The notes under the pieces were generated by a model, which was given only the letters and a program-made list of their open reading frames with translations, searched no databases and was not told the origin of the DNA. A stretch of DNA of 64,000 bases from Erwinia sp. HDF1-3R (GTDB lineage: Bacteria > Pseudomonadota > Gammaproteobacteria > Enterobacterales > Enterobacteriaceae), in contig NZ_CP155071.1 of the NCBI RefSeq assembly GCF_039621855.1, positions 2,542,001 through 2,606,000 of the forward strand, read 5' to 3'. The translations under genes and the position numbers were made by a program. The first letter of the stretch is position 1. The number at the start of each line of letters is the position of its first letter. Below are positions 58,424 through 64,000 of this stretch, piece by piece.

Positions 58424-59785
58424 ATGCAGGATACCGTACTCGCTAAAATTGTGCAGGACAAAGCGCTGTGGCTGACCGCGCGTCAGCAGCAGCAGCCGCT
58501 GGCCTCCTTCCAGAACGACATCGTACCCGCCACCCGCAGCTTTTATGATGCGCTAAAAGGGGCCAGGACGGTGTTTATTCTGGAGTGTAAGAAAGCCTCT
58601 CCATCAAAAGGGCTGATCCGCGAGGATTTTGACCCGGCCGCTATCGCCGGTGTTTACAAGGATTACGCCTCGGCCGTATCGGTGCTAACCGATGAGAAAT
58701 ATTTCCAGGGGCAGTTCGAGTTTTTATCCATTGTCAGCGCGGCCATTACTCAGCCAGTGTTGTGCAAAGACTTTATCATCGACCCTTATCAGATCTATCT
58801 GGCACGTTACTATCAGGCCGATGCCATTTTGCTGATGCTGTCGGTGGTAAATGATGAACAGTATCGTCAGCTGGCGGCCGTCGCACACAGCCTGAATATG
58901 GGCGTGCTGACCGAAGCCATCAGTGATGAAGAACTGGCGCGCGCCACGGCGCTGGGCGCCAGGGTGGTCGGCATCAATAACCGCGATCTGCGCGATCTGT
59001 CGATTGACCTGGATCGCACGCGTCGCCTTGCGCCAAAGGTGGCCCACGGCGTGACGGTGATCAGCGAGTCGGGTATCAACAGCTACGCCCAGGTGCGTGC
59101 GCTTAGCCATTTTGCCAACGGTTTCCTGATAGGCTCCGCGCTGATGTCCGAAGAGGATCTGTCCGCCGCCGTGCGTCGGGTTATCATGGGTGATAACAAA
59201 ATTTGCGGACTGACCCGTCCTGAAGATGCCCGAAGCGCGCTGGATGCTGGCGCTATCTACGGCGGGCTGATCTTTGTTGAGGGATCCCCGCGCTGTGTGA
59301 ACATTGACACCGCGCGGACCTTAACGCATGCCGCTAAACTTAAGTACGTCGGCGTGTTTCGCAACAGCCCTGTCAGTGACATTGTCACCACCGCCGCAGC
59401 ACTTAGCCTGCATGCGGTACAGCTGCATGGCGATGAGGATCGTGATTTCGTCAATGCGCTGCGGGTACAGCTGCCGGCTGACGTGCAGATTTGGAAGGCG
59501 TTCAGCATTGTGAACACCCTCCCCGTTCGCGACTGGACGGGCGTTGATCGCTACGTCTTCGATAATGGTAACGGCGGCAGCGGTAAGAATTTCGACTGGT
59601 CCCTGCTGGAAGGCCAGACGCTGGATAACGTCCTGCTGGCAGGCGGTCTGGGGGCAGATAACTGCGTACAGGCTGCACAGCTGGGCTGCGCGGGCTTGGA
59701 TTTTAACTCCGGCGTTGAAAGCCAGCCCGGCGTTAAAGACGCCGCCAAAATTGCCTCGGTGTTTCAAACCCTGAAGGCTTACTGA
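58424..59785 (+). CDS. trpC: bifunctional indole-3-glycerol-phosphate synthase / phosphoribosylanthranilate isomerase
   Basis: The 453-residue TrpC-TrpF fusion (same as E. coli) has an IGPS barrel (1-about 255; [34 protein letters not shown]) followed by a PRAI barrel (from about 257; [10 protein letters not shown] with the catalytic Cys, and the C-terminal LAGGLGADN and GLDFNSGVE). Only 2 bp separate it from trpD. Confidence 0.97.
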   Translation: MQDTVLAKIVQDKALWLTARQQQQPLASFQNDIVPATRSFYDALKGARTVFILECKKASPSKGLIREDFDPAAIAGVYKDYASAVSVLTDEKYFQGQFEFLSIVSAAITQPVLCKDFIIDPYQIYLARYYQADAILLMLSVVNDEQYRQLAAVAHSLNMGVLTEAISDEELARATALGARVVGINNRDLRDLSIDLDRTRRLAPKVAHGVTVISESGINSYAQVRALSHFANGFLIGSALMSEEDLSAAVRRVIMGDNKICGLTRPEDARSALDAGAIYGGLIFVEGSPRCVNIDTARTLTHAAKLKYVGVFRNSPVSDIVTTAAALSLHAVQLHGDEDRDFVNALRVQLPADVQIWKAFSIVNTLPVRDWTGVDRYVFDNGNGGSGKNFDWSLLEGQTLDNVLLAGGLGADNCVQAAQLGCAGLDFNSGVESQPGVKDAAKIASVFQTLKAY

Positions 59786-59835
59786 TGCCGTTTGGGCTGG
59801 CCCCGTCCAGCCCGACAAACGAAAAGAGAAGCAAT

Positions 59836-61026
59836 ATGACTTTATTGAATCCCTACTTTGGTGAATTTGGCGGTATGTACGTGCCGCAGATTCTGATGCC
59901 CGCACTGAATCAGCTGGAAGAAGCCTTTGTCAGCGCGCAGCGCGATCCGGAATTCCAGGCTGAATTTAACGATTTGCTGAAAAACTATGCCGGTCGCCCA
60001 ACCGCGCTCACCCTGTGTAAAAACCTGACCAAAGGCACCCGGACCCGTCTTTATCTGAAGCGCGAAGATCTGCTGCACGGCGGCGCGCATAAGACGAACC
60101 AGGTTCTGGGCCAGGCGCTGCTGGCTAAGCGGATGGGCAAATCTGAAATTATTGCTGAAACCGGCGCGGGTCAGCACGGCGTCGCCTCTGCCCTCGCCTG
60201 TGCCCTGCTGGGCCTCAAGTGCCGTATCTACATGGGTGCCAAGGATATCGAGCGCCAGTCACCAAACGTGTTCAGAATGCGTCTGATGGGTGCTGAAGTG
60301 ATCCCGGTACACAGCGGCTCGGCGACGCTGAAAGATGCCTGCAACGAGGCGCTGCGCGACTGGTCCGGCAGCTATGAGACAGCCCACTATATGCTCGGCA
60401 CTGCGGCAGGCCCGCATCCCTTCCCGACGATTGTCCGCGAGTTCCAGCGCATGATTGGCGAAGAGACGAAAGCGCAAATCCTCGAAAGAGAAGGCCGCCT
60501 GCCGGATGCGCTTATCGCCTGCGTCGGCGGCGGCTCTAACGCCATCGGCATGTTTGCGGACTTTATTGATGAGCCCTCCGTCAACCTGATTGGCGTTGAG
60601 CCTGCCGGCCACGGCATCGAAAGCGGCGAGCACGGTGCACCGCTGAAGCACGGACGCGTGGGGATCTATTTTGGTATGAAAGCCCCCATGATGCAGACCG
60701 AAGACGGGCAGATAGAGGAGTCCTACTCTATCTCCGCCGGTCTGGATTTTCCGTCAGTCGGCCCACAGCATGCCCACCTCAACAGCTCAGGTCGTGCTGA
60801 TTATGTCTCTGTTACCGACGATGAGGCGCTGGATGCGTTTAAGCTGCTATGCCGAAGCGAAGGGATCATTCCGGCGCTGGAGTCCTCACACGCACTGGCT
60901 CACGCCCTGCGGATGATGCGCGACGCGCCTGAGGAAGAGCAGCTCCTGGTGGTTAACCTGTCGGGACGGGGCGATAAAGATATATTTACCGTGCACGATA
61001 TTCTGACCGCGAAGGGAGAGATCTGA
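59836..61026 (+). CDS. trpB: tryptophan synthase beta chain
   Basis: TrpB (396 residues; E. coli 397) joins indole and serine. The PLP lysine K86 (GGAHKTNQ), the phosphate-binding GGGSNAIG and the ETGAGQHG loop are clear. The ATG at 59836 matches the family start ([17 protein letters not shown]); the frame opens earlier, right after trpC. It overlaps the trpA start by one base. Confidence 0.98.
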   Translation: MTLLNPYFGEFGGMYVPQILMPALNQLEEAFVSAQRDPEFQAEFNDLLKNYAGRPTALTLCKNLTKGTRTRLYLKREDLLHGGAHKTNQVLGQALLAKRMGKSEIIAETGAGQHGVASALACALLGLKCRIYMGAKDIERQSPNVFRMRLMGAEVIPVHSGSATLKDACNEALRDWSGSYETAHYMLGTAAGPHPFPTIVREFQRMIGEETKAQILEREGRLPDALIACVGGGSNAIGMFADFIDEPSVNLIGVEPAGHGIESGEHGAPLKHGRVGIYFGMKAPMMQTEDGQIEESYSISAGLDFPSVGPQHAHLNSSGRADYVSVTDDEALDAFKLLCRSEGIIPALESSHALAHALRMMRDAPEEEQLLVVNLSGRGDKDIFTVHDILTAKGEI

Positions 61027-61829
61027 TGGAACGTTACGACGAGCTATTTAAACAGTTGAAGGCGCGGAAAGAAGGTGCCTTTGTCCCCTTCGTGACGCTG
61101 GGCGATCCCACGCCCGAGCTGTCGCTACGCATAATCGACGCGCTGGTTGAAGGCGGTGCCGATGCGCTGGAGCTGGGTATTCCCTTCTCCGATCCGCTGG
61201 CTGACGGTCCGACTATTCAGAACGCCACGCTGCGCGCGTTCGCGGCCGGCGTCACGCCTGGCGTCTGCTTCGAGATGCTGGCAACCATTCGCCAGAAATA
61301 CCCCACTCTTCCCATTGGGTTGCTGATGTATGCTAACCTGGTGTTTTCAAACGGTATTGATAATTTCTTTGCCCGCTGCCAGCAGGTCGGCGTGGATTCG
61401 GTGCTGGTGGCGGATGTCCCCGTTGAGGAATCGGCCCCCTTCCGTCAGTCCGCCATGCGGCACAACGTAGCGCCGATATTTATCTGCCCGCCAAATGCCA
61501 GCGACGATTTGCTGCGGGAGATCGCCTCGTGGGGCCGGGGCTATACCTATTTGCTGTCGCGTCCGGGCGTCACCGGTGCCGAGACGCGCGCCGCGCTGCC
61601 GCTGGGCCACCTGGTGGATAAGCTTCGTGAGTATCATGCCGCGCCGCCGCTACAGGGCTTTGGCATCTCTGAACCCTCTCAGGTGAAAGAGGCGCTGGCG
61701 GCAGGCGCAGCCGGTGCCATTTCGGGTTCCGCTATTGTAAAAATTATTGAAAAAAATCACGCCAATCCCCCGGTGATGCTGGCCGAGCTGACGTCGTTTG
61801 TCAGTAGCCTGAAAGCCGCAACGCGCTAA
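61026..61829 (+). CDS. trpA: tryptophan synthase alpha chain
   Basis: TrpA (267 residues; E. coli 268) cleaves indole-3-glycerol phosphate. Catalytic Glu49 and Asp60 are in [17 protein letters not shown], and the loop [11 protein letters not shown] is present. It ends the trp operon; a weak inverted repeat (AACGCC/GGCGTT) follows at 61843-61869. Confidence 0.98.
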   Translation: MERYDELFKQLKARKEGAFVPFVTLGDPTPELSLRIIDALVEGGADALELGIPFSDPLADGPTIQNATLRAFAAGVTPGVCFEMLATIRQKYPTLPIGLLMYANLVFSNGIDNFFARCQQVGVDSVLVADVPVEESAPFRQSAMRHNVAPIFICPPNASDDLLREIASWGRGYTYLLSRPGVTGAETRAALPLGHLVDKLREYHAAPPLQGFGISEPSQVKEALAAGAAGAISGSAIVKIIEKNHANPPVMLAELTSFVSSLKAATR

Positions 61830-61842
61830 TATTGCGATTAAC

Positions 61843-61869
61843 GCCCTGCCTGACCCGGTAAGGCGTTAT
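61843..61869 (+). terminator. weak stem-loop after trpA
   Basis: AACGCC and GGCGTT pair across a 15-base interval and are followed by ATTTC. It is a weak candidate end for the trp operon. Confidence 0.4.
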
Positions 61870-61990
61870 TTCAACACTATTTTAAGCGCCCATATTTGAT
61901 AATTTCCATTTCGTGGCTAACACTAGATAGGCTACAGAGCGTTTCTGTAAATACGGCTTATGCCAATCAAAGATGACAGGGAGATCGATA

Positions 61991-62305
61991 ATGAAGTTGT
62001 TTAAAATGCTGACGGGTATGGTTGTTGCAGCAGTAGTGGCTATTACAGTCAGCGCATGCGCGCCAACCCCGACTAAAGAAGGCACCGGTGGTTATCTTGA
62101 TGACACGGTAGTAACGACCAAAGTTAAAACCGAACTGCTGAAGGATGACTCACTGAAGTCTACGGAAATTAACGTTGAAACCTTTAAAGGTCGCGTTCAG
62201 CTGAGCGGCTTTGTCTCCACCCCGCAGATGGCTAACCGTGCGGTGCAAATCACCCGTACCGTGAAAGGCGTAACTGCGGTAACCAACAATATGCAGATTA
62301 AATAA
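61991..62305 (+). CDS. BON-domain lipoprotein
   Basis: The 104-residue product has a lipoprotein signal (VSAC, Cys23) and one BON domain (about 35-104) with the pattern DDTVVTTKVKTELLKDD, VETFKGRVQLSGFV and VKGVTAVTNNMQIK. BON domains bind phospholipid and are found in OsmY and DolP (YraP). Single-BON lipoproteins of this size lack an assigned role. The ATG at 61991 has GGGAGAT upstream. A strong terminator follows at 62327-62352. Confidence 0.85.
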   Translation: MKLFKMLTGMVVAAVVAITVSACAPTPTKEGTGGYLDDTVVTTKVKTELLKDDSLKSTEINVETFKGRVQLSGFVSTPQMANRAVQITRTVKGVTAVTNNMQIK

Positions 62306-62326
62306 ATCGGCTTTGCACGATTACAG

Positions 62327-62352
62327 AGGCGCACTGAGTGCGCCTTTTTTTT
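62327..62352. terminator. terminator between the BON gene and ompW
   Basis: AGGCGCAC and GTGCGCCT form an 8-bp stem around TGA, followed by a T-run on the plus strand. It lies 10 bp before the ompW stop, so it may serve both convergent genes. Confidence 0.85.
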
Positions 62353-62361
62353 CGCCTGAAA

Positions 62362-62994
62362 TCAGAAGCGATAACCTGCGCCGAAGAAGAAGACGAATGG
62401 ATTGATATGGGTGTCAATGCTCTGACGGTCGCTGCCCGCATCAAACCGGACTTTGGTATCAATATCCATATACCAGAGCGAGGCGTTCAGCATCCAGTTC
62501 GGCGTCAGCTGGTAATCCAGCCCCACCTGTCCGGCGATGCCCCAGGTGTTTTTCACGCTCAGATTACTCAGTCCTGCATCGCGACCGGTCTGGTTGAAAT
62601 CAGTGTCGTAGAACATGGTGTAGTTAATACCGATGCCGGCGTAAGGCTGCCATTTGCTGGTATTACCCATAAAATACCACTGCGCCATCAGGGTTGGCGG
62701 CAGCTGGTGTACGGTAGCCAGCGTGCCGGTGGCTGCCAGACCCACCTTGTGGCGGAATGGCGTGGCCCCCAGCAGCTCGATACCGATATTGTCGGTGGCC
62801 ATATAGGTAAACGTCAGGCCAAGCTGGGTGTTGTTGCTGACGTCAAACTCGCCCAACCCCAGCACGTTGTCCGATCCGCCCGTGGGGCGCACGGTCGCAG
62901 AGCCTGCCCGTATAAAGAAATCGCCTGCCTGATGTGCGGACGCCACCGCGGGCAGCAGCGTTACCAGAGCCAGGGCCAGTGCTTTCAGTTTCAT
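62362..62994 (-). CDS. ompW: outer-membrane protein OmpW
   Basis: OmpW is an eight-stranded beta-barrel porin-like protein, and colicin S4 receptor in E. coli. The 210-residue protein has a signal peptide ending AVASA-HQAG, the barrel starts FFIRAGSATVRPTGG and it ends in GAGYRF with the C-terminal Phe of outer-membrane barrels. Three starts are in line (GTG 62998, ATG 62995, ATG 62992); I use the last, spaced 5 bases from AAGGAG. A perfect FNR box lies about 125 bp upstream. Confidence 0.95.
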   Translation of the reverse strand: MKLKALALALVTLLPAVASAHQAGDFFIRAGSATVRPTGGSDNVLGLGEFDVSNNTQLGLTFTYMATDNIGIELLGATPFRHKVGLAATGTLATVHQLPPTLMAQWYFMGNTSKWQPYAGIGINYTMFYDTDFNQTGRDAGLSNLSVKNTWGIAGQVGLDYQLTPNWMLNASLWYMDIDTKVRFDAGSDRQSIDTHINPFVFFFGAGYRF

Positions 62995-63120
62995 CATCAC
63001 TCCTTTGCAATTTCAAAAGCGCGCAATACACGCCGTCATTTTTATTGGCGACATATTTACATTGATTAACGGGAAAGATCATCCTAATCAATTCTTTTAA
63101 ACTCCTTAAAAAACAACGAT

Positions 63121-63134
63121 TTGATTTAGATCAA
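63121..63134. promoter_or_regulatory. FNR/CRP-family box, FNR consensus
   Basis: TTGATTTAGATCAA is a perfect TTGAT-N4-ATCAA FNR site. It lies between the divergent ompW and the cysteine-cluster gene. FNR activation of ompW under low oxygen is known in E. coli. Confidence 0.8.
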
Positions 63135-63248
63135 TTTACACCCCTCACAAGTGCAATAAATAGCCCTTGCGGGAACATATCCGGCGGCTTATGTTGCTTA
63201 TCTCCTTCCATGTGATTTTGGTTCGACGCCTGAGGGCGGGGTAATCGA

Positions 63249-63668
63249 ATGAGCGATAACATTAACCCCTGCATTAACTGTGGCGCCTGCTGCGCCCATT
63301 TTCGCGTCTCTTTTTACTGGGCAGAAGCCGACGACGGCGGCGGCACCGTCCCTGCTGACCTGACCGAGCCGTTGAATCTGTTCCTGCGCAATATGCGCGG
63401 CACCAACGCGGCGACCCCTCGCTGCGTGGCGCTGGAGGGCGAACCTGGCGGCTGTGTCTCCTGCGGAATTTATCAGCAGCGACCCACCCCCTGCCGCGAG
63501 TTTGCCCGTTCCGGCGAGGATGGCGTGGCGAATGAGGCCTGTGACCGGGCAAGGGCACGCTATGGATTGCCGCCGCTGTTTTATCCGGTAACACCTTCTT
63601 TAAATGAAAGTTATGTAAGTCAGGGTGCCAGGTTCGCCCCAGACCATGTACAATCCCCGGATCGTTAA
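63249..63668 (+). CDS. YkgJ-family cysteine-cluster protein
   Basis: The 139-residue protein begins with the Fe/Zn-chelating CxxCGACC motif ([13 protein letters not shown]) and has further [17 protein letters not shown] and NEACDRAR cysteines, the pattern of the YkgJ/CxxCxxCC family. A metal-binding role is likely; the physiological role is unknown. The ATG follows GGGGTAATC. The family is common in enterobacteria but not at this place in E. coli. yciC follows. Confidence 0.86.
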   Translation: MSDNINPCINCGACCAHFRVSFYWAEADDGGGTVPADLTEPLNLFLRNMRGTNAATPRCVALEGEPGGCVSCGIYQQRPTPCREFARSGEDGVANEACDRARARYGLPPLFYPVTPSLNESYVSQGARFAPDHVQSPDR

Positions 63669-63690
63669 TGCAGGCTTGAAAGGAGAGTAC

Positions 63691-64000
63691 ATGTCAATCA
63701 CGGCTGGCTCGTTATACCGTGACACGGGGAATTTTTTACGTCATCAGCTGGTTACCATCGTGCTGATGTCGCTGCTAACCTCATTTATCACCGTTCTGAT
63801 CGGCCACGCGCTGACGCCCGGGGCCGACCAACTCTCCATGCTGACCGACGGCAGCCGTGGCTCGGGCATGAGCCTGCTGGAAATGGTTCAGAATATGTCG
63901 CCCGATCAGCAGCGTATTCTGCTTCGCGCTTCAGCAGCCGGTACTTTTGCTTCGCTGGTGGGAAATACCCTGCTGCTCGGCGGCATGCTCAGCCTGATCC
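63691..64000 (+). CDS. yciC: YciC, inner-membrane protein (UPF0259), partial
   Basis: The first 103 residues match E. coli YciC (247): MSITAGSLYRDTGNFLRHQL, then a hydrophobic segment and LLEMVQNMSPDQQRILLRAS. A ribosome site AGGAGA precedes the ATG. Membrane protein of unknown function; in E. coli yciC lies beside ompW as here. The gene runs off the right edge. Confidence 0.94.
   Translation, partial: MSITAGSLYRDTGNFLRHQLVTIVLMSLLTSFITVLIGHALTPGADQLSMLTDGSRGSGMSLLEMVQNMSPDQQRILLRASAAGTFASLVGNTLLLGGMLSLI

Overview
The window is a chromosomal stretch of a gammaproteobacterium of the order Enterobacterales, most likely the family Erwiniaceae (Erwinia or Pantoea relatives). Gene order follows the Escherichia coli mppA-mpaA-ycjG-tyrR-ycjFX-psp-sap ... 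rnb-pdeR ... osmB-yciH-pyrF-lapBA-pgpB-ribA-acnA-cysB-topA-yciN-sohB-yciK-btuR-rluB-yciO-rnm-trp-ompW-yciC backbone, and most proteins have the E. coli lengths. The genus is inferred from the overall impression of the proteins and not from a search.

Region by region: 1-981 is the end of an IS3-family (IS407-like) insertion sequence with a nonsense and a frameshift lesion. 990-12267 holds a lipoprotein, the murein-peptide recycling genes mppA, mpaA and ycjG, the regulator tyrR, and the phage-shock genes (pspABCD, ycjX, ycjF and the divergent activator pspF). 12268-12883 lies between pspF and sapA and contains a clear RyhB small RNA with its Fur box. 12884-18152 is the sapABCDF peptide ABC transporter. 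18306-24615 is an accessory segment (CMD-domain protein, LysR regulator, PTS EIIBC, YdeP-like molybdoenzyme) where E. coli has fabI. 24731-33130 has rnb, a CstA-type transporter with its YbdD partner, a convergent pair that forms a diffusible-signal-factor (DSF) system (RpfR receptor/c-di-GMP enzyme and RpfF synthase), and a lone araD-type epimerase. 33566-49796 is conserved housekeeping: osmB, yciH, pyrF, lapBA, pgpB, ribA, acnA, three tiny proteins missed by size filters (ymiC-like, yciX-like, ymiA-like), cysB, topA with a basic C-terminal tail, yciN, sohB, yciK and btuR. 49797-50808 is a remarkable non-coding block. 50809-53358 has rluB and an AT-rich gap leading to a lipoprotein with a trypsin-like triad. 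53452-64000 has yciO, rnm, the attenuated trp operon with separate trpG and trpD, a BON lipoprotein, ompW, a cysteine-cluster protein and the start of yciC.

How the genes work together: envelope stress and antimicrobial-peptide functions (psp, sap, lapAB, osmB, ompW), murein recycling (mppA, mpaA, ycjG), tryptophan synthesis (trpLEGDCBA) and aromatic-amino-acid control (tyrR) are the main themes. RyhB and acnA are linked by known biology, since acnA is an iron-sulfur enzyme in the RyhB regulon of E. coli.

The most unusual thing seen is in 49827-50715. Two elements of 196 and 199 bp lie head to head. Each is closed by a perfect terminal inverted repeat (16 and 18 bp), but the repeats have different sequences in the two copies. 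Each has internal hairpins with AGGGAT or AAGGAT loops, and each has its outer arm multiplied into a tandem array (42-bp and 45-bp units). Conserved architecture with a changed but still complementary stem suggests selection on structure. I do not recognise this family.
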